From assembly GCA_027019045.1 (NCBI GenBank), contig JALUXI010000220.1, positions 1-8,962 of the forward strand: a stretch of DNA of 8,962 bases. Reading direction: 5' to 3'. The stretch comes from Piscirickettsiaceae bacterium (lineage in GTDB: Bacteria > Pseudomonadota > Gammaproteobacteria > Thiomicrospirales > Thiomicrospiraceae). Numbering within the stretch: position 1 is the first letter of the stretch; every line of letters begins with the position of its first letter. Below the pieces are notes generated by a model. It saw only the letters and a list, made by a program, of their open reading frames with translations. It had not been told where the DNA came from and made no database searches. The position numbers and the translations under genes are program-made. Below, one piece after another: positions 1 to 6,429 of the stretch.

Positions 1-1
1 T

Positions 2-526
2 GCAGGGGGTGTGGCAGTACTGAAACTAGGTGCTGCAACTGAGATGGAAATGAAAGAGAAGAAAGACCGTGTGGACGATGCTTTACACGCCACTCGTGCA
101 GCGGTTGAAGAAGGCATTGTTGCAGGCGGGGGTGTTGCCTTGGTTCGTGCCATGTCTAAAGTCGATGTCAAAGGTGACAACAATGACCAAGATGTAGGGA
201 TTCAAATTGCCCTTCGTGCGATGCAAGAGCCAATGCGCCAAATCGCTGAAAACTGCGGTTTAGAAGGCTCTGTCATTGTCAACAAGGTGCTTGAAGGTGA
301 AGGCAACTTCGGTTTCGATGCCAACAAAGAAGCCTATGTTGACATGATTGAAGCCGGTATTATTGACCCTGCAAAAGTGACTCGCTCAGCATTACAAAAT
401 GCAGCTTCTGTCGCTGGTTTGGTACTCACCACGGGGGCGGCCATTGCGGATGCACCTGCTAAAGAAGGTGCCGCACCAGCCGCACCTGACATGGGCGGCA
501 TGGGAGGTATGGGCGGCATGATGTAA
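2..526 (+). CDS. groEL: 60 kDa chaperonin GroEL, C-terminal part (5' end outside window)
   Basis: This is the C-terminal third (about 175 residues) of GroEL, the cytosolic ATP-dependent chaperonin that folds proteins in a double ring with GroES. The frame is open from base 2 (A-G-G-V-A-V...), so the gene starts outside the window and the GTG at 11 is an internal valine, not a start. Family landmarks follow in order: the GAATEMEMKEKKDRVDDALHATRAA block, the EEGIVAGGGVAL glycine-rich segment, the DPAKVTRSALQNAASVAGL block with the equatorial-domain aspartate near ATP, and a GGMGGMGGMM tail that projects into the ring cavity. Where E. coli GroEL reads TTE after the AGL block, this protein reads TTG; this may be lineage-specific. 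groES would be expected just upstream but is not visible. A strong terminator lies 32 nt after the stop, so groEL ends its operon. Identity is essentially certain. Confidence 0.98.
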   Translation, partial: AGGVAVLKLGAATEMEMKEKKDRVDDALHATRAAVEEGIVAGGGVALVRAMSKVDVKGDNNDQDVGIQIALRAMQEPMRQIAENCGLEGSVIVNKVLEGEGNFGFDANKEAYVDMIEAGIIDPAKVTRSALQNAASVAGLVLTTGAAIADAPAKEGAAPAAPDMGGMGGMGGMM

Positions 527-557
527 GCCCAGCTTCACAAAATACTTAAAAAGTTGT

Positions 558-592
558 AAAAAAGACCAGCAAAAAATGCTGGTCTTTTTTTA
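558..592 (+). terminator. Intrinsic terminator of groEL
   Basis: A perfect 14-bp inverted repeat pairs 558-571 with 577-590 around a five-A loop. The core is GACCAGCA / TGCTGGTC, flanked by an A-run on the left and a T-run on the right that continues to 591. Because the flanks are A6 and T6, the hairpin may also work for transcription arriving from the other strand. It separates the chaperonin operon from the c-di-GMP genes downstream. Confidence 0.93.
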
Positions 593-706
593 TCCCTACT
601 TATAAAATAGGGGGATAGCTGTTTATTCTTCCTGCAAATAATGCCAAGCATTTACGGTTTCTCAAGGAAATGCTGATAGCAAAAGTGATGGAGCCATCCT
701 CTTAAA
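593..706 (+). promoter_or_regulatory. Leader region of the GGDEF-EAL gene, no clear promoter
   Basis: The gene at 707 must be started within this stretch because the groEL terminator lies just before it. I found no convincing -35/-10 pair; TATAAA at 601-606 lacks a matching -35 box. Three dyads are visible: TATCCC (591-596) with GGGATA (612-617); AGCATTT (647-653) with AAATGCT (668-674); and GATGG (687-691) with CCATC (694-698) around a 2-nt centre. The last one contains the only Shine-Dalgarno candidate, GGAG at 690-693, 13 nt before the ATG. It could be an operator or a small RNA hairpin that limits translation. I looked for the c-di-GMP riboswitch (GEMM) core and did not find it. Confidence 0.3.
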
Positions 707-3484
707 ATGTTTAAATCCCTTAAAACACCGATTCTAATAGGCTTTCTATTTACCATCACCATCGCACTCTTTCTTTCCCTTCACTGGATACAGACCTACT
801 ATCACAGCTATCAAGCTTACACCCAAGCCGAAAAAATACTACCTGCTGTAGAAAAACTAGAAAGATTGACAAACACCCTCGCTGAAGAACGGGGACTATT
901 TGGTGCCCAAAAACTCTCTACACAACCCACCCACCTCAAAGCCCAACTTCAACTCGCCTTTCAACAAACAGACCATATACTCTCTAATCCCCAACTCATC
1001 TCAATACTAAAAAAGACCCCTTCTCCCCTCAACAATCACTTAAATCAATTTCACACTCTCCGAAAAAAAGCTCACAACTTCAATGACTACTCCCAACTCA
1101 TTGCACAACTCATTGAAATCCATAACCGTCTATTAAACCAAGCCATCCGTCCTCTTTTCAACACCAATTTAATGACCGATATCAACAACCTTGAAACGCT
1201 CATCAAAGTCAGGGAATACTCAGGACAAGAACGCGGACTTATCATGCATGCACTCTTTAAAAATAAGCTGACAACCAAAACCTATCTAAAAACCAATGGC
1301 CTTATCCAACTCCAAAATGTCCAACTCAACACACTTTTTAACACCTTTCAACTCCCTGAGATAATGCATGAGGAAATATCAGCACTGCAAACACTCAAAC
1401 AACAACTCAATCCCAAAAACTTCCCTGCCTTCCAAAACACTCGTACTCACTTGCAAAATCAATTCATCCTACAACAACACCTGCTTGAACTCCTCAAAAC
1501 CATAGGCTATACGGGCTTTATCCATCACTACAAAAACTACCTCCTCAGAGGTCAAATGGCTTATTATCAAAGCGCAAAACAAGACCTAAAACTTGTCCAC
1601 GCCGCTCTAAACCAACTCAGCAACACCCCCCACCTTTCTCCCAAACAAAAACACAACATTCAAACCCTACAAACCACCTTGAAAGCCTATGAAAACAACC
1701 TAGAAATGATTAAACTCACCTTTGCCCAAGGCATGAATACCCAACAAATCGATAAAAAAGTCCATATTGATGACCACCCTGCACAACAAGCCATCAATCA
1801 ATTGCAACATTTCACCCCCCCTATCCCCCCTAAAACCTGGTGGACACAAGCCAGCGCACGCATCCAATATCTCTCCACCGCTATCCAATTCTATAATCAA
1901 GACATCCAAAAAGAAGTTATTGACAACCAAAGATTCCTGCACCACCAACTACTCATCATCTCAACCGCACTATTCCTCTCTCTCCTGACCATCATACTGA
2001 TTGTGCGTTATCTATTCAAACGCATTGTCAAACTGAACCACCTATCAAGCACACTCCAATCAATGGCCAAAACCCAACAATTCTCAACCGTTGAAATCGA
2101 CGGAAAGGATGAGATTTCAAGCTTAGGAGATTCATTTAATCAATTGATTAAAGAGCGTGAAATTTACGAAAATGAACTCTGGCAACGCTCCAATTTAGAT
2201 ACACTCACCCAACTCCCCAATCGACACCACCTGTTTGAACTTCTCGATCTATTTATTCAAAGCAGTAAGCGCCAAAATCGTCAACTTGCTGTACTCTTTA
2301 TCGACCTAGATGGCTTCAAAACTCTCAACGATACCAAGGGACATGATGCAGGAGATCAACTACTGAAAGTCATTGCGCAGCGCTTAAAAGCGCATATCCG
2401 CCAAAGTGACATTGCTGCACGACTTGGTGGAGATGAGTTTGTGGTACTGCTACCTAATACAACCTCCATCAAGGATGTAGAAGCTGTCGCTCAAAAACTG
2501 ATTCAGACCATTGCTGAACCCGTTTCTTTGGAAGAAAATATCCAAGCTACCGTGTCAGCCAGTATTGGCATCAGCCTTTTTCCAGATCATGGTGACACCC
2601 CTGAGACCCTGCTGATTCACGCTGACATCGCCATGTATGAAGCCAAATCCAAAGGAAAAAACCAATATATTCTCTTCCAGCCTGAATTTGAACAACACAT
2701 CTCCTTTGAGCAGCAGATTAAAGATGCCCTCAGCCTAGCCGTTAAAACCGATACTTTTGAAGAAAGTGGACTTTATCTCACCTACCAACCCATTGTCGAT
2801 ACGCAAAACGGGGAGATTGCCCACTTTGAAGCGCTCATTCGTTGGGAACATCCCACTCTTGGCTTCCTTCCTCCCGACAAATTTATCTCCACTGCCGAAC
2901 GATCTCGCCACATCATCCCCTTGGGTAACTGGATCATTGAACAGGTCGCTAACCAGATCACTGCTTGGCAAGAAGCATACCATCGTGCATTCCATGTCTC
3001 CATTAACCTTTCCCCCGTCCAAGCCGAAAAAGGCTTTGAATCCGTTCTCAATACCCTTGAACAACTCAAAACACATAACTTCCCCGTGCATCAGCTAGAT
3101 TTTGAAATCACCGAAAGCCTGCTCATGCAAAACACCGGCCAAATCAAAGAAGGCCTGCTCACTCTTCAATCCTACGGCTGCAAAATTTACCTAGATGACT
3201 TTGGAACCGGCTACTCCTCTTTGAGCTACCTCAAGCTCTACCCACTCGATGTGCTCAAAATCGACCGAAGCTTTATTATCGATGTACTTGAAGATCCGCA
3301 AGATCAAGAGCTAGTCAAAACCATTCTCTCCATTGCCAAAGTCCTCAACCTAGCAGTCGTTGCAGAAGGCGTAGAAACAGAAGCACAATGGCACTATCTG
3401 AAAGAACACGGCTGTGACTATATTCAAGGCTACTACATCTCAAAACCGCTCAAACCCAATAATATAAAACTCATTCTCAGTTAA
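707..3484 (+). CDS. Membrane-bound GGDEF-EAL c-di-GMP cyclase/phosphodiesterase with NIT-like periplasmic sensor
   Basis: A 925-residue inner-membrane protein predicted to make and break cyclic di-GMP. Seen in order: transmembrane segment (about 8-27); a large helical periplasmic region (28-414) with two E-R-G motifs, AEERG (R62) and GQERG (R176), as in the nitrate/nitrite-sensing NIT domain; a second transmembrane segment (about 415-436); a HAMP-like linker (437-490); a GGDEF domain (about 495-660); and an EAL domain (about 680-920). The cyclase site is intact (D533, GGDEF 574-578), as is the RxxD product-inhibition site (RQSD 565-568). All expected EAL residues are present: E708, N767, E800, D830-D831, K851, E887, Q907. 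Both activities are therefore possible; which one dominates cannot be read from sequence. The ATG at 707 is chosen because a stop lies in frame 21 nt upstream; the Shine-Dalgarno site is weak. The first 1.3 kb is strikingly poor in G. NIT ligand is inference. Confidence 0.93.
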   Translation: MFKSLKTPILIGFLFTITIALFLSLHWIQTYYHSYQAYTQAEKILPAVEKLERLTNTLAEERGLFGAQKLSTQPTHLKAQLQLAFQQTDHILSNPQLISILKKTPSPLNNHLNQFHTLRKKAHNFNDYSQLIAQLIEIHNRLLNQAIRPLFNTNLMTDINNLETLIKVREYSGQERGLIMHALFKNKLTTKTYLKTNGLIQLQNVQLNTLFNTFQLPEIMHEEISALQTLKQQLNPKNFPAFQNTRTHLQNQFILQQHLLELLKTIGYTGFIHHYKNYLLRGQMAYYQSAKQDLKLVHAALNQLSNTPHLSPKQKHNIQTLQTTLKAYENNLEMIKLTFAQGMNTQQIDKKVHIDDHPAQQAINQLQHFTPPIPPKTWWTQASARIQYLSTAIQFYNQDIQKEVIDNQRFLHHQLLIISTALFLSLLTIILIVRYLFKRIVKLNHLSSTLQSMAKTQQFSTVEIDGKDEISSLGDSFNQLIKEREIYENELWQRSNLDTLTQLPNRHHLFELLDLFIQSSKRQNRQLAVLFIDLDGFKTLNDTKGHDAGDQLLKVIAQRLKAHIRQSDIAARLGGDEFVVLLPNTTSIKDVEAVAQKLIQTIAEPVSLEENIQATVSASIGISLFPDHGDTPETLLIHADIAMYEAKSKGKNQYILFQPEFEQHISFEQQIKDALSLAVKTDTFEESGLYLTYQPIVDTQNGEIAHFEALIRWEHPTLGFLPPDKFISTAERSRHIIPLGNWIIEQVANQITAWQEAYHRAFHVSINLSPVQAEKGFESVLNTLEQLKTHNFPVHQLDFEITESLLMQNTGQIKEGLLTLQSYGCKIYLDDFGTGYSSLSYLKLYPLDVLKIDRSFIIDVLEDPQDQELVKTILSIAKVLNLAVVAEGVETEAQWHYLKEHGCDYIQGYYISKPLKPNNIKLILS

Positions 3485-3501
3485 CACTGTAACCACTTAT
3501 C

Positions 3502-3507
3502 AGGAGG
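3502..3507 (+). promoter_or_regulatory. Strong ribosome binding site before the EAL gene
   Basis: AGGAGG lies 10 nt before the ATG at 3518, inside the 33-nt gap after the preceding stop codon. It fixes the start, and it is much better than the site in front of the first gene. If the two genes share one mRNA, this predicts more of the phosphodiesterase protein than of the GGDEF-EAL protein. Confidence 0.85.
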
Positions 3508-3517
3508 CACGACTCAA

Positions 3518-5746
3518 ATGGATCAAAATGAACTACTTCAGCAAACCCTCGCTCAACTCCGTGCGGCAGGCAAAACCATTGAAACCCTTGCCGCCAGCCT
3601 ACCACAGCCTGCTATAGAGATTCCTACCCCCCAATTTGGGCAAGCAAAAAGTACACTAACAGATCCTTACAGCACCCATGCCGCGACCCTTCTAGCCCAA
3701 ATCTCCCCTTTGGTTCAAGCACGACGGAGTGAAATTGCCACTTATTTCTACAATAACCTACGCAACGAAAGTGAACTCATTTTGCATCAACTCACGAGCG
3801 AAGAGCTAGAACACCTAAAAGAGATGCAAATGCGCTATTTAGAAAAGCTCATGTCACCCAAACTCTCGGCCATTCAACACAAAGAGACCGCTCTGCAAGC
3901 AGGTGCTCGTCACGATGCCGTCAGCCTACCACCAGAAGAACTCACACTGGCTTACCAAGTTTATCGTCACGCCATCTATCTACATATTCCTGAACTGACA
4001 ACAGACTACCCCGAAGTCGCTCAAATTATCGAACAACGCCTGAACCAAGACCTTGGCTGGCAACTCATGGGCACCATGCAAGCCCTTGAAGCACGCAACC
4101 ACCACCTTAAGCTGCTTAGCGAACAAATCGCTAGCCACATCAACCGAGACGACCTTTTAGCTGATGTGCTAGAAAGCTTACGAGAACTCCCCGGGATTGT
4201 CGGCGCCAGTGTGGCGGCCTTTGCAGGTGAAAACCGACTCTTTTGTGAAAAAGCCGTCGGCTTGGTACTCCATGGTCAAGAGTGCACCCTTGACAGCAAC
4301 CGCCTGCTCCGTGACGAACCCCTCTTGCAAGCATGGCGAGAAGAACGCCCGATTTGGCTCAACAGCGTCACCAGAGAAGTTGAAGACTCCTGCATGTTAG
4401 CCGATGCACAACAACTCGGCATTCGCAGCTATGCCATTATTCCCGTACGAGATACCAATGAAGCCCCCACCCTCCTACTCATCGTTTACAGTGAATGGCC
4501 AGGCTTTTTCCTCACTCAAGATAAAAAATTCTATTTTGAAACCCTCGCTCGAAGCCTATCACAACAGGTCAACCACATAGAAACCGCCTACCACCATCAC
4601 TTCGCTAACCTTACCTTACAAGAACGCCAGCACTATCGCACCCTGCTAGATGAAGGCAAAGTCGAGATGGTTTACCAACCCATCGTTGACCCAAGAACCC
4701 ACCAAGTCATCAAACTTGAGTCCTTAGCCCGCCTTATCGACGAAGACGACAAAGTCATTGCGCCTTACTTCTTCCTGGCCGCCTTTGGTACCAATCAACT
4801 CCTCGCCCTCTTTGAACAAGGGCTCCAACAAGCCTGCACCACGCTATTAGATCTCCACAACCAAGGTGAGACCCAAATTGGCATCAGTATCAACCTACCG
4901 ACCGAAGCCTTCAACCACCCTCAAGTGCTCTACCGCATCTACGCCACGGTCCACAGTTTTAACCTCCCTCCTCACAAAATCGCTCTTGAAATTTTAGAGT
5001 CGGGGGCACTTGATGAAGGCAAAGCGATTCAAGGCATCAAAAAACTCAAAGAACACGGCTTCTCTATTGTGATGGATGATGTAGGAAGTGGTGAATCCTC
5101 CATGCTCCGCATGAAAAACCTTCCCTTGGATGAAATCAAAGTGGATCAAGGCTTTGTCCGCCCCTTGCTGAATCAGCTTGACCATTTAGACTATGTCGAT
5201 ACCCTTGTCAGGCTGGCCGAAAACATCAATCTCTTTTGTGTGGTGGAAGGGGTGGAAGATGAAAACATTGTTGACATGATCAGCACACTGGGAAGCGCCT
5301 ACTTACAAGGCTACGGCATTGCCAAACCGCTTCCTAAACATCAACTGCTTGACTGGATTCGCCAGTACCAAGCCACTGCTCAAGAAACCATAGACATGAA
5401 AAAAGGCTACCAACCCAAAACCCTTTATGGCTGGTATGCCAGACACCTCAAACGCGCAAGACTTATTATGGACGCCCTACCCAATAATGTTGACCTGCTC
5501 AATTTTGACATTGCCGCTCACTGGGAACAGTGTCCGATGACAAATGGGCTGGGGGAAATGGGATTCAAAGGTCACCCCATTGAAGAAACCCATCAAATGT
5601 TCCATGATGTGGTCGGTGAATTACGCCAAAAATTAGAAGAAGGACAGGAACCCATGCAGCTAAAAAAACAACTGGCGCAAGTCCTTCAGATCATGCGTCA
5701 GCAAATAGAAGACCACCATCGAGAACAGACCCAAGAGAACACATAA
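3518..5746 (+). CDS. Soluble EAL c-di-GMP phosphodiesterase with globin-like, GAF and C-terminal CZB-like sensor regions
   Basis: A 742-residue protein with no membrane segment, predicted to hydrolyse c-di-GMP in the cytosol. Residues 50-190 align with the globin-coupled sensor of E. coli DosC: PLVQARRSEIA matches PLIRAKAAEIA, FY (Y78) falls at the distal tyrosine, and H132 falls at the proximal haem histidine. The Y-to-H gap is 54 residues against 55 in DosC. A GAF-type domain follows (about 205-370), then EAL (about 385-625). The EAL signature reads ESLAR (E401), with N459, E491, D520-D521, K541, E577 and Q597 all kept. Loop 6 is unusual, DDVGSGESS instead of DDFGTGYSS. There is no GGDEF domain. 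The C-terminus (about 635-742) has H643, C672, H692 and H696, resembling the H-C-H-H zinc site of CZB domains. The gene lies 33 nt after the GGDEF-EAL gene, probably in one operon. EAL is certain; the globin and CZB calls are inference from motifs. Confidence 0.92.
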   Translation: MDQNELLQQTLAQLRAAGKTIETLAASLPQPAIEIPTPQFGQAKSTLTDPYSTHAATLLAQISPLVQARRSEIATYFYNNLRNESELILHQLTSEELEHLKEMQMRYLEKLMSPKLSAIQHKETALQAGARHDAVSLPPEELTLAYQVYRHAIYLHIPELTTDYPEVAQIIEQRLNQDLGWQLMGTMQALEARNHHLKLLSEQIASHINRDDLLADVLESLRELPGIVGASVAAFAGENRLFCEKAVGLVLHGQECTLDSNRLLRDEPLLQAWREERPIWLNSVTREVEDSCMLADAQQLGIRSYAIIPVRDTNEAPTLLLIVYSEWPGFFLTQDKKFYFETLARSLSQQVNHIETAYHHHFANLTLQERQHYRTLLDEGKVEMVYQPIVDPRTHQVIKLESLARLIDEDDKVIAPYFFLAAFGTNQLLALFEQGLQQACTTLLDLHNQGETQIGISINLPTEAFNHPQVLYRIYATVHSFNLPPHKIALEILESGALDEGKAIQGIKKLKEHGFSIVMDDVGSGESSMLRMKNLPLDEIKVDQGFVRPLLNQLDHLDYVDTLVRLAENINLFCVVEGVEDENIVDMISTLGSAYLQGYGIAKPLPKHQLLDWIRQYQATAQETIDMKKGYQPKTLYGWYARHLKRARLIMDALPNNVDLLNFDIAAHWEQCPMTNGLGEMGFKGHPIEETHQMFHDVVGELRQKLEEGQEPMQLKKQLAQVLQIMRQQIEDHHREQTQENT

Positions 5747-5771
5747 CCATCAATATCACCACTCAGATTAC

Positions 5772-5817
5772 TTCCCGAGAGTTCGTTCCTTCAAAACAGA
5801 AGGACGGATTCAGGGAG
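5772..5817. other. Imperfect hairpin between the EAL gene and the tRNA
   Basis: A long imperfect stem pairs 5779-5792 with 5799-5811 (one bulged T, two G-T pairs, loop AAAACA), extended by CTTCCC / GGGAG-type pairing at 5772-5776 and 5813-5817. It begins 26 nt after the EAL gene stop and sits 54 nt beyond the 3' end of the convergent tRNA. No T-run follows on either strand, so it is not a standard intrinsic terminator. It may be a Rho-associated or mRNA 3'-end stabilising structure serving one or both converging units. Confidence 0.4.
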
Positions 5818-5870
5818 AACGGGGTTATAACACATTGAACAGAAAGATTGATCACAAGAAGTGAAAGAAG

Positions 5871-5946
5871 TGGTACGCCCAGAGGGACTCGAACCCCCAA
5901 CATAGCCTCCGGAGGGCCACATTATATCCAGTTTAACTATGGGCGC
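5871..5946 (-). tRNA. tRNA-Arg, anticodon CCG
   Basis: Read on the minus strand, these 76 nt fold as a complete cloverleaf. The acceptor is GCGCCCA with TGGGCGT (first pair G-U). The D arm is GTTA/TAAT around AACTGGAT-type loop bases. The anticodon stem is TGGCC/GGCTA with loop CTCCGGA, giving anticodon CCG (reads CGG, arginine). The variable loop is 4 nt, and the T arm is GGGGG/CCCTC with loop TTCGAGT. Discriminator A and the terminal CCA are encoded. The anticodon loop matches E. coli tRNA-Arg(CCG). The gene points toward the EAL gene; a likely promoter lies about 35 nt upstream. Confidence 0.96.
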
Positions 5947-5949
5947 ATA

Positions 5950-5996
5950 GATAAAAAATCAAAAATGAGAAGAAGCCAATATTATAAAGGCTTCTT
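5950..5996 (-). terminator. Intrinsic terminator of the DUF805 / diguanylate cyclase operon
   Basis: On the minus strand, AAGAAGCC (5996-5989) pairs perfectly with GGCTTCTT (5977-5970) around an 11-nt AT loop, followed by a T-rich tail (two runs of five to six T, 5954-5965). It starts 40 nt after the DUF805 stop codon. The stem is only 8 bp, so some read-through into the tRNA gene just beyond is plausible. Confidence 0.7.
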
Positions 5997-6010
5997 TCTA
6001 ATATTGTAGA
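5981..6010 (-). promoter_or_regulatory. Likely sigma-70 promoter of tRNA-Arg
   Basis: On the minus strand a perfect -10 box TATAAT (5986-5981) is preceded by an 18-nt spacer and TCTACA (6010-6005), a 4-of-6 match to TTGACA. Transcription would begin near 5974, leaving a leader of about 27 nt before the tRNA. The -10 box falls inside the loop of the upstream operon's terminator hairpin, so the two elements share sequence. An alternative is that the tRNA is made only by read-through. Confidence 0.5.
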
Positions 6011-6036
6011 TTTTTTCGGCAGGCATGTAAGGCTGA

Positions 6037-6429
6037 TTAAATCCCTGTCATCTCCTCATCACTACGATCTTCTAGCACCGCTTGACGATACTTATTACCT
6101 TCCACTTTTGATGGAAGTAGCATGAAAATCAATAACACAATAAACCCAAAAGGCACAATCATCAACAACATCCACCATCCCGAAAAGCCTGCATCATGCA
6201 GACGACGCACAGCAATCGACAAAGAAGGAATCAGTATCAAAAGTCCAAAAACAGCCGAAATCACCCCCATTCCCGCCTCTTCATTAAAAGTTCCTAAAGC
6301 GATATCTAACGCTGTCACCACAATATTAAACAACATCAAAAACAGGGCAAACAACCAGTACTGCTTTCGTGTCGCCAATCCCTTAAAATCAAAATAGTGC
6401 TTCATAATAGGGTCAAAAAAATAGTTCAT
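6037..6429 (-). CDS. DUF805 family small inner-membrane protein
   Basis: A 130-residue protein matching the DUF805 (YhaH-like) family, whose molecular function is unknown. Family landmarks are HYFDFKGLATRKQYW near residues 11-25, RRLHDAGFSGWW in the middle, and an N-K-Y motif near the C-terminus (GNKYRQAV). Several hydrophobic stretches, LFALFLMLFNIVVTAL, ISAVFGLLILIPSLSIAV and MLLMIVPFGFIVLLIFML, indicate three or four membrane segments. Length is typical of the family. The ATG overlaps the stop of the diguanylate cyclase gene (ATGA, 6426-6429), and AAGGAG lies unusually close, 2 nt before the start, inside the upstream coding region. Translation is therefore probably coupled to the cyclase. 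A DUF805 gene tied this closely to a GGDEF sensor suggests, without proving, a role at the membrane with the cyclase. A terminator follows 40 nt after the stop. Confidence 0.92.
   Translation of the reverse strand: MNYFFDPIMKHYFDFKGLATRKQYWLFALFLMLFNIVVTALDIALGTFNEEAGMGVISAVFGLLILIPSLSIAVRRLHDAGFSGWWMLLMIVPFGFIVLLIFMLLPSKVEGNKYRQAVLEDRSDEEMTGI

Noticed and set aside
11..13. GTG at 11 as the start of a 171-residue gene
   Set aside because: The frame is open to base 2 and the residues before it (A-G-G) continue the GroEL AGGVAV block, so it is an internal valine of a truncated groEL.
647..700. Possible c-di-GMP riboswitch in the leader of the GGDEF-EAL gene
   Set aside because: Only a 7-bp stem and a GATAGC string are present; the conserved GEMM core around the ligand pocket is absent.
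2735..3098. Overlapping open frames on both strands inside the EAL coding region
   Set aside because: They are shadows of the EAL domain: no family resemblance, no ribosome binding sites, and the main frame carries all EAL motifs.
5520..5610. C-terminal histidines of the EAL protein as a bacteriohemerythrin di-iron site
   Set aside because: The hemerythrin pattern of H, H-x3-E, H-x-x-x-H and D is missing; the H-C-H-H order fits a CZB-type site better.
5856..5872. Two copies of AAGAAGTG spaced 9 nt apart next to the tRNA
   Set aside because: Too short and only two copies; I see no matching copy elsewhere in the window to suggest an attachment site or repeat family.
5906..5915. CCTCCGGAGG palindrome
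   Set aside because: It is the anticodon loop and stem edge of tRNA-Arg(CCG), not an operator.
5871..5946. tRNA gene as an integration site for a mobile element
   Set aside because: No integrase gene and no direct repeat of the tRNA 3' end is visible in the window.
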